Shown piece after piece: positions 32,137 through 41,030 of a stretch of DNA of 64,000 nt (position 1 is its first letter; each line of letters begins with the position of its first letter). The stretch is taken from the NCBI GenBank assembly GCA_963682025.1, contig OY821518.1, positions 221,512,868-221,576,867 on the forward strand, read 5' to 3'. Source of the DNA: Cordilura impudica. Taxonomy: Eukaryota; Arthropoda; Insecta; Diptera; Scathophagidae. Both the position numbers and the translations under genes were made by a program. The notes under the pieces are model-generated. The model was given only the letters and a program-made list of their open reading frames with translations, did no database searches and was not told the DNA's origin.

Positions 32137-33426
32137 ATGACTGACAAATGGGAACTAATTATAGGCAACATACAATTTTTTCATGAAGACTTTAAGAAGT
32201 CATATAAATGTATCAATAAGAATACTTATATAAAGGATGATACCATAAGGAAACATTTGAAAACATTAATAGAAAATTATAATAACATAGCAAGACTAGT
32301 TTCGAAATATAAACTAGATTATACGAAAGAGCATTTAAAAATAGTAGTTGACATATATTGGGACGTAAGAGACAGATTAGTGAGAATATATGACAAATAT
32401 AGTATAAGAGAAAATATACCACACGATTACACGGAGCAAATTAAATTAAACATTGACAAAATAATCATAATAAGTGCCAAACTAGGTCCCGAGACAATTG
32501 AGGAGGAAGATTCAAACGACAAGGGCGACACGGAAACGGAAGTTAAAAATTTTATAGAAGAAGTAATCGATAAAGTAATAACAAAAGAAGAACTAAATAT
32601 GGCCCAAACAGTGGAACAATTCGTGGATACAGCATCCAAATTCATATCGGACTACGATGGAGACGTGAAGAACTTGCAAAGCTTCATCGATGGTCTGATA
32701 ATGATTGACCAATTGAAAGGAGCTCACGAAATAATAGCTGTTTCACTAATTAAGACAAAACTGAAAGGAACGGCCCGACAGCTAATAACAGATGAGATAA
32801 CTATAAAACAAATTAAAGAGAAATTACAAGGTTCAATAAAAGGCGAACCTGTTGGTGGACTGATCGCCAAACTGATGAACATACAGCAGAAAAATAAAAC
32901 GGCCAACGCATACACCAGCGAAGTAGAAGACTTGGCGAAAAGAATTCATAATGCCTACATTTCGGACGGCGTACCACCAGCAGCAGCCAGAGAATATACA
33001 ACAAAAGCGGCGGTAAATGCCATAGTAACAAACTGTAACAATGATAATGTCAAACTCATCATGAAAGCGGGACAGTTCTCTTCATTGAACCAAGCTGTCC
33101 AGAAATTTATTGAAACCTGTACAGAAGCTTCCGGAAGTAAAGATACTGTGTTATACTATAGACAACAGAATAGATCATATAATGGCAATAACAATAGAAA
33201 TTTCCGAATTAATGACAATAATTGGCACCAAAATCGCCAAGGTACCTATAGAGGAAATAACAATTCCAGAAGTAGAAATGGGAATAACTACATGAATAAC
33301 AGAAATCGGAACCAACGTGACAATAGGGAACGTAATTACCAAATTTCGAACAACTATAGAGGTCAGGACAGACAAGTCCGACCAATAGAAAGTACGGACA
33401 ATACGTGTTCGGAAAACTTCGAATAG
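32137..33426 (+). CDS. gag: Gag, capsid-type, without CCHC zinc knuckle
   Basis: A 429-aa structural protein that assembles the particle and packages RNA. The N-terminal ~150 residues are helical and charged. Residues ~155-330 (from FVDTASKFISDYDGDV to KFIETCTEAS) look like the all-helical retrotransposon capsid region, with KLKGTARQLI and EVEDLAKRI. The last ~75 residues are Asn/Arg-rich (NRNFRINDNN, RNRNQRDNRERN) and have no CxxCxxxxHxxxxC knuckle, so RNA binding probably relies on this basic tail. It ends at TAG 33424, inside the pol frame. Confidence 0.88.
   Translation: MTDKWELIIGNIQFFHEDFKKSYKCINKNTYIKDDTIRKHLKTLIENYNNIARLVSKYKLDYTKEHLKIVVDIYWDVRDRLVRIYDKYSIRENIPHDYTEQIKLNIDKIIIISAKLGPETIEEEDSNDKGDTETEVKNFIEEVIDKVITKEELNMAQTVEQFVDTASKFISDYDGDVKNLQSFIDGLIMIDQLKGAHEIIAVSLIKTKLKGTARQLITDEITIKQIKEKLQGSIKGEPVGGLIAKLMNIQQKNKTANAYTSEVEDLAKRIHNAYISDGVPPAAAREYTTKAAVNAIVTNCNNDNVKLIMKAGQFSSLNQAVQKFIETCTEASGSKDTVLYYRQQNRSYNGNNNRNFRINDNNWHQNRQGTYRGNNNSRSRNGNNYMNNRNRNQRDNRERNYQISNNYRGQDRQVRPIESTDNTCSENFE
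33360..33426 (+). promoter_or_regulatory. gag-pol overlap, candidate -1 frameshift site
   Basis: The pol frame opens at 33360 and overlaps gag by 67 nt in the -1 frame. No ATG precedes the protease, so pol needs frameshifting. In the gag frame, GGAAAAC (33411-33417) is read G GAA AAC, seven nucleotides before the TAG. Its A-site codon fits the X XXA AAC slip pattern, while the P-site match is imperfect. Confidence 0.5.
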
Positions 33427-35777
33427 CCTCTGAGGGAAAAAGGGACATAAAAATATATAAATTGAATCTTAACCTTGGTGTGTTTGTAAAATTTTTGAAT
33501 TATCACACAAAACAAATGCTTGTTTTACTTGTGGACACAGGAGCAGACATATGTCTAATAAAAAAGGAAAATCTTGGGGACGATAATTTCATCAACAAAC
33601 GGAACATAACATCAATTAGTGGTATAGGAAATGGAGTAATTAAGTCAATAGGTTCAACCGATCTGGAGATTAGCAGAAAGGATTTTACAGTAACCTATGA
33701 ATTTCATGTGGTTCACAACGACTTCCCTATACCATGCAGCGGAATCATAGGGATAAATTTTTTGAAAACTTTCAAATGTAGCATTGACTTTATGGAAGAT
33801 AAAGAATGTCTTATTATGAGACCTAAATATTTTCGAACCCTAACAATTCCGATACAACACACGTACAATGATGACTACGTCATTCTACCAGCAAGAGCTC
33901 AGGTAATACGTAAAATACCATTTAACACTCAGTATGGAGAACTACTGGTATTGAACCAGGAAATAAAACCAGGCGTATACATTGCAAATACATTAGTTCA
34001 AGGCAATAACGCGTATGTCAGAATTCTTAACACTAATGAAGAAATTATGACACTGGATATTAATGACATTAGAACTGAGAATTTGGACGAGTACGATGTT
34101 ATATATACGAATAACGAGCAGAAAATGGACAATAGGAAAGATAAAATTTTGGAAAAATTATCGAAAAATTTCCCTAAAGAATTCGAAAGTGAACTCACGA
34201 CATTGTGCACAGATTATTCTGATATATTCGCTTTGGAAACGGAGAAAATTTCCACAAACAATTTCTACAAACAACATTTAAGGCTAAGTGATAACACACC
34301 AACATATATAAAGAATTATAGAATCCCACATTCACAAAAAGTAGAAGTAGAGAAACAAGTAAGAAAATTGATAGATGATGATATTGTAGAACAATCAATG
34401 TCAGAGTACAACAGTCCGTTGCTGATTGTACCAAAAAAGGGACTCCCAAACTCGACGGAGAAAAGGTGGAGATTAGTGGTAGACTACCGTCAAGTAAATA
34501 AAAGATTATTAGCAGATAAATTCCCACTTCCAAGAATAGAGGACATTCTTGATCAATTGGGTAGAGCAAAATACTTTTCGTGCCTTGACTTAATGTCAGG
34601 TTTTCATCAAATTGAGCTACATGAAGATTCACGGGACATAACGTCATTTTCAACCGAAAATGGTTCTTATCGTTTCAAACGACTCCCTTACGGACTAAAG
34701 ATAGCTCCAAATTCGTTTCAGCGTATGATGACTCTAGCATTCACTGGTTTGAAACCATCCCAGGCATTTCTATACATGGATGACTTAGTTGTGTTAGGCT
34801 GCTCTGCAAAACATATGTTGAACAACTTAACAGATGTTTTTGATCTTTGCCGAAAACACAATCTAAAGTTGCATCCTGAAAAATGTAAATTTTTTATGCA
34901 CGAGGTTACTTACCTAGGGCATAAATGCACTAATAAAGGCATTTTACCGTATGATGGAAAGTATTCGGCAATTAGACATTACCCAGTACCATCAAATGCG
35001 GATGAAGCTAGAAGATTCATTGCTTTCTGTAACTATTATAGAAGGTTTATTAGCAACTTTGCTGATTACTCCCGTCATATAACGAGACTTACGAAGAAAG
35101 GAGTAGAATTCTGTTGGACGACCGAATGCCAAAAATCTTTTGAATATTTGAAAAACGCTCTACTCAGCCCACAGATACTACAGTATCCGAACTTCACCAA
35201 AGAATTTTGTATCACAACGGATGCAAGTAAACATGCATGCGGTGCAGTTTTGACACAGGATTATAATGGTAGACAACTACCAGTATCATATGCTTCGAAA
35301 TCTTTTACGAAAGGTGAAAGCAATAAATCAACAATTGAGCAGGAACTCACTCCAATTCATTGGGCAATCCAATACTTTAGACCATATATATATGGTAAAC
35401 ATTTTTTGGTAAAAACGGATCATCGGCCATTAACTTACTTATTTTCCATGAAAAACCCCAGCTCAAAGCTGACTAGAATTAGATTAGATTTAGAAGAATA
35501 CGACTTTACAGTCGAGTATCTCAGAGGCAAAGATAATTATGTAGCAGATGCACTATCACGAATAACGATAGATGATCTGAGAAATATAAATGTGAACAAC
35601 GCCGTTCTCAAGGTAACAACGAGATCGGCTCAAGAAAAAATTAACTTAGACAAAATTAATAATGAAAATGAAAATAATCAGCAATTAACGTACAAGAAGC
35701 CCAATATATTTGAAGTCATAAGCCCATCTGACGTCAGGCGATACCATAAGCTCGAGATTCCGACCATTGTTTATTGA
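33405..35777 (+). CDS. pol: Pol: protease, reverse transcriptase, RNase H
   Basis: About 790 codons, read after a -1 shift from gag; the first GTG is not a likely start. The protease has LVDTGADICLI at residues ~42-52 and GIIGINFL at ~113. The RT runs from ~300 (EVEKQVRKLIDDDIVEQS) through RLVVDYRQVNKR, CLDLMSGFHQIEL and FKRLPYGL to the catalytic YMDD at 457-460. RNase H has TTDAS (D606), EQEL, KTDHRPL and NYVADALSR, so its acidic residues are intact. The frame ends at TGA 35775 after ~60 residues of connector, before the integrase, which lies in the -1 frame. Confidence 0.9.
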   Translation: MFGKLRIASEGKRDIKIYKLNLNLGVFVKFLNYHTKQMLVLLVDTGADICLIKKENLGDDNFINKRNITSISGIGNGVIKSIGSTDLEISRKDFTVTYEFHVVHNDFPIPCSGIIGINFLKTFKCSIDFMEDKECLIMRPKYFRTLTIPIQHTYNDDYVILPARAQVIRKIPFNTQYGELLVLNQEIKPGVYIANTLVQGNNAYVRILNTNEEIMTLDINDIRTENLDEYDVIYTNNEQKMDNRKDKILEKLSKNFPKEFESELTTLCTDYSDIFALETEKISTNNFYKQHLRLSDNTPTYIKNYRIPHSQKVEVEKQVRKLIDDDIVEQSMSEYNSPLLIVPKKGLPNSTEKRWRLVVDYRQVNKRLLADKFPLPRIEDILDQLGRAKYFSCLDLMSGFHQIELHEDSRDITSFSTENGSYRFKRLPYGLKIAPNSFQRMMTLAFTGLKPSQAFLYMDDLVVLGCSAKHMLNNLTDVFDLCRKHNLKLHPEKCKFFMHEVTYLGHKCTNKGILPYDGKYSAIRHYPVPSNADEARRFIAFCNYYRRFISNFADYSRHITRLTKKGVEFCWTTECQKSFEYLKNALLSPQILQYPNFTKEFCITTDASKHACGAVLTQDYNGRQLPVSYASKSFTKGESNKSTIEQELTPIHWAIQYFRPYIYGKHFLVKTDHRPLTYLFSMKNPSSKLTRIRLDLEEYDFTVEYLRGKDNYVADALSRITIDDLRNINVNNAVLKVTTRSAQEKINLDKINNENENNQQLTYKKPNIFEVISPSDVRRYHKLEIPTIVY

Positions 35778-37072
35778 AACATGGCAAAATGAAAATAGGA
35801 AAAATATTAATAAATGATTTATTTGCTAAAGAGAAAATTGACTTCGGACAATTATTCTCCAGGTTAGAATCACTAACCGGCAAATATAAAGTAAGTAAAG
35901 TACGAATGGCACCTAATGAGAAAATTTTCGAATTTGTCTCAATGCAAGATTTTAAGGCCAAGGGCAATATATTTTTGGATAAATTAAGAGTAGCGCTACT
36001 CCCAAAGGTGACCAAGCTGAATAATAAGGATGAGATAAATAAGATATTAAAACAATATCATGATGACCCAATGCAAGGAGGCCATACAGGTATAACAAGG
36101 ACAATTGGGAAAATAAGACGATATTTCTACTGGCCGAAAATGATAAAGTCGGTATCAGAGTACATAAGATCTTGTAGGAAATGTCAAGAGTCCAAAACCA
36201 CTAAACATACGAAAATACCAATGACTATAACGGATACTCCGATCGATGCCTTCGATACGGGCTTGGTAGATACAATCGGACCACTCCCAAAAACGGAAGA
36301 TGGTTTTGAGTATGCAGTCACCATAATATGTGACCTAACGAAATACCTAGTGACAGTGCCGGTACGCGATAAGAGCGCGAAGACGGTATCCAAGGCTATA
36401 TTTGATTCATTTATATTGGCTTATGGCCCAATGAGGACGCTCATTACGGACATGGGTACAGAATACAGGAACAGTATTTTGAATGAGATATGCAAATACA
36501 TGAAGATTAAGAAGGTAACTTCTACGGCACACCACCATCAGACGCTAGTAACGGTGGAAAGAAGCCATAGAACTTTCAACGAATATGTACGTTCCTACAT
36601 ATCTGTTGAAAGAGATGATGGGGATGAATGGCTAAAGTACTTTACGTACTGTTTTAACACAACACCTTCAGAGGCCCACGGATACTGTCCATTTGAATTA
36701 GTGTTCGGAAAAATCCCATATGGATTCAATAGACTTAACAACAAAGATAGAATAGATCCTATATATAATATAGAAGACTATAGTAAGGAAATAAAATATA
36801 GGTTAGAAGTAGCACGTAAGAGAGCTAGAGATAAACTCATTAGGAATAAGCAAAACAATAAGAGTTATTATGATAAGAATATAAAGGAATTAGATATAAA
36901 AATAGGAGATAAGGTATTACTTAGAAAAGAAACAGGACACAAAGTAGAAAGTAAATATATAGGACCTTATACAGTAGAAAGTTTAGAAAATAAGGGAAAT
37001 ATAATAATAAGATCACAAAGGGACAACAAAAAACAATTAGTACACAAAAACAGATTAAAAATATATTTCTAA
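35774..37072 (+). CDS. pol: Integrase (Pol C-terminal part, separate frame)
   Basis: Inserts the cDNA into the genome. Numbered from 35774, the zinc-binding HHCC is H96, H104, C134, C137. The catalytic triad is D166 (GLVDTIGP), D226 (LITDMGTEY) and E262 (VERSHRT), with 35 residues between the last two, the retroviral DD35E spacing. The C-terminal GPY-type module is KYIGPYTVESLENKGNIIIR. Its frame opens at 35750, overlapping the end of the RT/RNase H frame by 28 nt in the -1 register. The first in-frame ATG is at 35789. It is otherwise intact. The split could be a second programmed shift, a recent one-base mutation or an assembly error. Confidence 0.9.
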   Translation: MKHGKMKIGKILINDLFAKEKIDFGQLFSRLESLTGKYKVSKVRMAPNEKIFEFVSMQDFKAKGNIFLDKLRVALLPKVTKLNNKDEINKILKQYHDDPMQGGHTGITRTIGKIRRYFYWPKMIKSVSEYIRSCRKCQESKTTKHTKIPMTITDTPIDAFDTGLVDTIGPLPKTEDGFEYAVTIICDLTKYLVTVPVRDKSAKTVSKAIFDSFILAYGPMRTLITDMGTEYRNSILNEICKYMKIKKVTSTAHHHQTLVTVERSHRTFNEYVRSYISVERDDGDEWLKYFTYCFNTTPSEAHGYCPFELVFGKIPYGFNRLNNKDRIDPIYNIEDYSKEIKYRLEVARKRARDKLIRNKQNNKSYYDKNIKELDIKIGDKVLLRKETGHKVESKYIGPYTVESLENKGNIIIRSQRDNKKQLVHKNRLKIYF

Positions 37073-38165
37073 AAAGAAAAAAAAAAGAAGAAAAAAAAAA
37101 AAAGAAAAAAAAAAAAGTCATATCTAATCATTTCTAACTGTCCCCAGAATCTTATTGATCACAAAATAAAATCTCCAAATAATTAATAAACTCACATATA
37201 TACGTATTATTTAATAAACTAATACCATAACATTTTTTTATATATACGAGAATTTTATAAATATAAATAATAATGTTTAACAAAATTTATATAAAATATT
37301 TTAAATAAAATAAATATAATTTTTAATAATTTTATTTTTTCTATCCAAAATCAATTTGATTAAAAGTAAGATAAAATTATTTTCTAAATAAAATATTTAA
37401 TTATAATTAATAAACTCAAATATGTACGAGTATATACATATGCATCAATTACTAAATTATTATAACTTTAATTTGAAAAACAAAATATAATATGAAAATT
37501 TAAAACTGCACAATTTTAAATAAAAATATCGTAAACTATAACTTTAAACAAAACTAAATTAACTTGAATTTTTTTTAATAATGAATATTAACCATATACA
37601 TGTAATTTATTAAACAGAATGTCAAGGTCATTCGAATTAAAAAGGGAGGTGATGTAGCTTTCCCATTAAAACATAATATAATATAATCATTTATTTGTAG
37701 TTCAAATAATTTTAAATAAATAATCTTAATTCATTTCAAACAAATAATCATAAATTAATTTAAAAAAAAAAAAAAAAAAAAATCTTAAAATATAATCATT
37801 TGTTTGTAGTCAAAATAATTTTAAATATATGTTAATTTCAAATATATGTTAATTAAATAAAATTAGTTCATTAAATAATTTTATTACCTTACTACATAAT
37901 ATTAAGTTTTTATAAAAATTTTAAGTTTTAAAGGAACCTGACATGTCAATAATCCTAAATTAGATTCAAATTAAATTACTTAACTTCAATATATAAATAA
38001 CTCTATAATTGTCCAAAAATGCTTGTTAAGATAAATTAGCTGTATGCATAACTAAATTCCCATAGAAATAAGAAAAAAAATCTTTATTACAAGACATATA
38101 AAATTTAATTTAAATACGATAAATAATTTCATGAATGACAAGATCATTCAATTTAAAAAGGGAGG
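37073..38165 (+). other. 3' non-coding region of the LTR element, no env
   Basis: About 1.1 kb, strongly AT-rich. After integrase comes an A/G-rich tract (37,074-37,116), then sequence without a sense frame of useful length. No signal peptide, glycoprotein-like or membrane-fusion frame is seen. Confidence 0.65.
37639..37650 (+). promoter_or_regulatory. Second polypurine tract, upstream copy
   Basis: AAAAAGGGAGGT, preceded by GGTCATTCGAATT, repeats the context of the 3' tract (GATCATTCAATTT then AAAAAGGGAGGT). It is followed by GATGTAGC instead of the LTR start. It lies 516 bp upstream and may be a remnant of an older LTR boundary or an internal plus-strand primer. Confidence 0.6.
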
Positions 38166-38166
38166 T
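38155..38166 (+). promoter_or_regulatory. 3' polypurine tract
   Basis: AAAAAGGGAGG immediately before the LTR start TGTAATG, in the expected place to prime plus-strand DNA. Confidence 0.85.
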
Positions 38167-38569
38167 GTAATGTGATTTTGTACATATAGTGAACGATGAC
38201 TTATTTTAGTCACTAAATAAATTCATCGATCAAAATACAATTTAGTCCGAACATTTGCTGATGCGACAATTTACATTAAAGTCAATGCCCGTATTTTATA
38301 TACGGAAGTGTTTACGTTTAACCAATTGATACAGCAAATGTATTGCAAAACACATAATCACATTATACCTCACCTGTTTAATTGTATGCTATTTATGTTT
38401 TGTTTACACAGGCATTTTTCTATATACAATTACAATATACAATTATGAAAAATGAATAATAAAAAGAAGACACAAAAATAATAAAGAAATCAATTAATAG
38501 ATTGACACCAAACCGATAAGAGGCGTTTTAATTTAACATAAGATAATTACGAATATTTTTTCGTTTATA
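38166..38569 (+). repeat. 3' LTR (404 bp)
   Basis: Reads identically to 29645-30048 from TGTAATG to CGTTTATA and is followed by the GTAG target duplication. Confidence 0.92.
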
Positions 38570-38573
38570 GTAG

Positions 38574-39061
38574 TATGTATCAATTTGTAACATTTTGTGA
38601 TGTTATAAAAATCGCAGAATATTGATGTTGATTTTATATAGTTTCTTTTATTAATTAATTAACTTAAATATTACACCAAAAAATATTGATATTGATGAAT
38701 TTTTTTATTATTAACACAACGACCACAAAAACAACATGCACAGCTATGACAAAATACAAAATTTAGGAAAACAATATAGGAAAACGTCATATTTTTTTTA
38801 CCTTTTCAGTAATTTCTCGGCACCTATGAAACCTATTGACATCTCATGATGTCAGTGAATCATACTCACTAAACACAAACGCCCTAGCTGCCCTATTGAG
38901 GGCGTTATCACAAGAAAAATATTAAAATCATATTTTCTCAGGACTTTTTTTAATTCTTCGCTCAATTCTCGGGACCAGATCAACCGATTTCGACGATTTT
39001 AAATAGCAAACTTCTCAGGATGTTAGTGAATCATTTTCTATACCAACGAGTACCCTAGCTA
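38574..39061. other. Body of the second DINE-like family, 3' part
   Basis: Continues the sequence interrupted by the LTR element and leads into the GGACAGAC microsatellite of the 3' end at 39,090-39,140. It has a partial internal repetition: GATGTCAGTGAATCATACTC and GATGTTAGTGAATCATTTTC, each followed about 25-30 bp later by CCCTAGCT. Non-coding. Confidence 0.45.
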
Positions 39062-39274
39062 TCCGATTGAAGCCGCCATCGTGATTTCCACAGACGGACA
39101 GACGGACAGACGGACAGTCGGACAGACGGACAGACGGACATAGCTATAACAACTTCGCTTGTTATAAGGATCACAAATATATATATTTTATGGGGTCCAG
39201 ATTTTTCTTTCTAATTATTACAAACGGAATGACAAACTTATATATACCCTCTGCACACTGGAGTGGAGGGTATA

Positions 39275-40059
39275 AAAATGAAAAATAAAAAATTCAAATT
39301 AAAAAATGAAAAAAAATAATGAAAAATAAAATATGAAAAATTAAAAATTAAAAATTAAAAAAAAATTAAAAATGAAAAATAAAAAATGAAAAAAAAATGA
39401 AAAATGACAAATGAAAAATTAAAAATAAAAAATTAAAAATTAAAAATTAAAAATTAAAAATTAAAAATGAAAAATAAAAAATGAAAAATGAAAAATGAAA
39501 AACGAAAAATTAAAAATGAATAATGAAAAATAAAAAATGAAAAATAAAAAATGAATAATGAAAAATAAATTAAAAATGAAAAATGAAAAATGAAAAATTA
39601 AAAACGAAAAACGAAAAATGAAAAATGAAAAATAAAAAATGAAAAATGAAAATCGAAAAATGAAAAACGAAAAATGAAAAAAAAATTAAATATAGAAAAT
39701 AAAAAATTAAAAATAAAAATGAAAATAAAAAATGAAAAATGAAAAATGAAAAATTAAAAATAAAAAATATAAAATGAAAAATGAAAATTAAAAAATGAAA
39801 AATGAAAAATAAAAATAAAAAATGAAAAATAAAAAATTCAAAATGAAAAATAAAAAATAAAAAAAAAAATAGAAAATAAAAGATGAATAATAAAAAATTA
39901 AAACTAACAAATTAAAAATAAAAAATGAAAAATAAAACGTGAAACATGAAAAATAAGAAATGAAAAATGAAAAACCAAAATTCAAAATGAATAATGAAAA
40001 ATAAAAAATGAAAAATGAAAATTGAAAAATAAAAGATGAAATATGAAAAAAGAAAAATA
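39275..40059. repeat. A-rich satellite block 2
   Basis: The same GAAAAATAAAAAATGAAAAA-type units as at 25,093-25,660, resuming right after the DINE-like terminus. Confidence 0.8.
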
Positions 40060-40844
40060 ACAAGTAAGAAAATTATAGACCGACTATACGATACCGTATA
40101 CCATGCGTTTAGAGACCCTATCTCTTAGGCCAAACTAACTGGACATTGAAATAAGATAAACCAAATTTGAGTGGGATTTTTATTAATTTTTTTAGCTGCA
40201 GATATGAAAAAGTTCATATCGGATGCTATATCTATATGGGCACTAAGCCTAAAATTGGACCGATCCTGATCATGTTTGGTAAGGTCTCTTGTATTTTGCA
40301 AAAATATATACAAACAAAATTTGAAATCAGTGCAATATTTCTGTTTTTTGATAGATTTAAGTGCAGATCGGGAAGCAGCTCTACATGGGGCCTATGAGTA
40401 AGGGTTGTCCCATAGGTATAATTTTTGGACTACTCATTAGTGGATGTAATAAACGTATACAAACCCAATTTGAGTAAGATCTATATAATAATTTGGATCT
40501 TATGGCAATTTATGTCGATTTCATTGTATGGGGGCTAAGTCTGAACATGGACCGATTTTCACCAATTTCAAAAGCTTTCATCCTATGGTCGAGAAAGCTT
40601 ATATACCAAATTTCATCAAAATATACTCATATTTGCGACCTGCAGTTTGATTACAAGGTTTACATGTACACACAGACAGACGGACGGACGGACGGACAGA
40701 CAGACGGACATCGTTAAATCGAATCAGATAGTGATTCTGATTCGATCGGTATAATAAAAGATGGGTCTATGCCAAATATTTTTGGTAGTTACAAACAGCA
40801 GCACAAAGTCATTATACCCAAACCACATAGTGGTATAGGGTATA
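40060..40844 (+). mobile_element. DINE-1/mini-me-like element inserted in the satellite
   Basis: Both ends are present (ACAAGTAAG, GGGTATA). The left half of the terminal palindrome is deleted (ATTATAGACCGACTATACG). It contains mixed GGAC/AGAC units. A-rich satellite flanks both sides, so it inserted into the array. 785 bp. Confidence 0.85.
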
Positions 40845-41030
40845 AAAATTGGAAAATGAAATATGAAGAAAAAATTAAAAATGAAAAATAAAAAATGAAA
40901 AATGAAAAATAAAAAATGAAAAATTAAAATTAAAAAATGAAAACTTAAAAAGAAAAAATTAAATATTAAAAAAAATTAAAATTAAAATGAAAAACGAAAA
41001 ATGAAAAACGAAAAATTAAAAATTAACCGG
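40845..41030. repeat. A-rich satellite block 3
   Basis: GAAAAATAAAAAATG-type units continue after the DINE and end at AATTAACCGG. A short (AAT)n run follows at about 41,035-41,058. Confidence 0.75.

Larger units (their letters stand above)
29645..38569 (+). mobile_element. Ty3/gypsy LTR retrotransposon, apparently young
   Basis: An 8,925-bp element with two 404-bp LTRs, flanked by GTAG (29641-29644 and 38570-38573). Contents in order: primer-binding site, long leader with a triple GC-rich repeat, three small accessory frames, gag, pol (protease, RT, RNase H), integrase, and a 1.1-kb non-coding 3' region with two polypurine tracts. No envelope frame is visible. The extra small frames before gag recall the 412/mdg1 group of fly elements. 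I infer that placement from layout and Pol motifs, not from alignment. By reading, the LTRs show no difference, so insertion was recent. Confidence 0.9.
25661..39274 (+). mobile_element. Second DINE-like (Helentron-type) family, very long insertion
   Basis: The left end has ACAAGTAAG, a hairpin CGGCTATGCCG and the sub-terminal block GATACCCTCCAC. The right end (39,062-39,274) has a GGACAGAC microsatellite and the terminus GTGGAGGGTATA, whose reverse complement matches the left sub-terminal block. This is the layout of the ordinary DINEs but with different sequence. Both ends sit in the same satellite, so one 13.6-kb unit is the simplest reading. Without the LTR element (8,925 bp plus 4) about 4.7 kb remains. 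That part holds hAT fragments but no Rep-helicase that I can see. An unrelated pair of truncated copies is the alternative. Confidence 0.5.

Noticed and set aside
37073..38165. Envelope-like gene in the LTR element
   Set aside because: No sense frame of useful length, no signal peptide or membrane anchor.
39788..40063. Phe-rich minus-strand frame
   Set aside because: Translation of the A-rich satellite.
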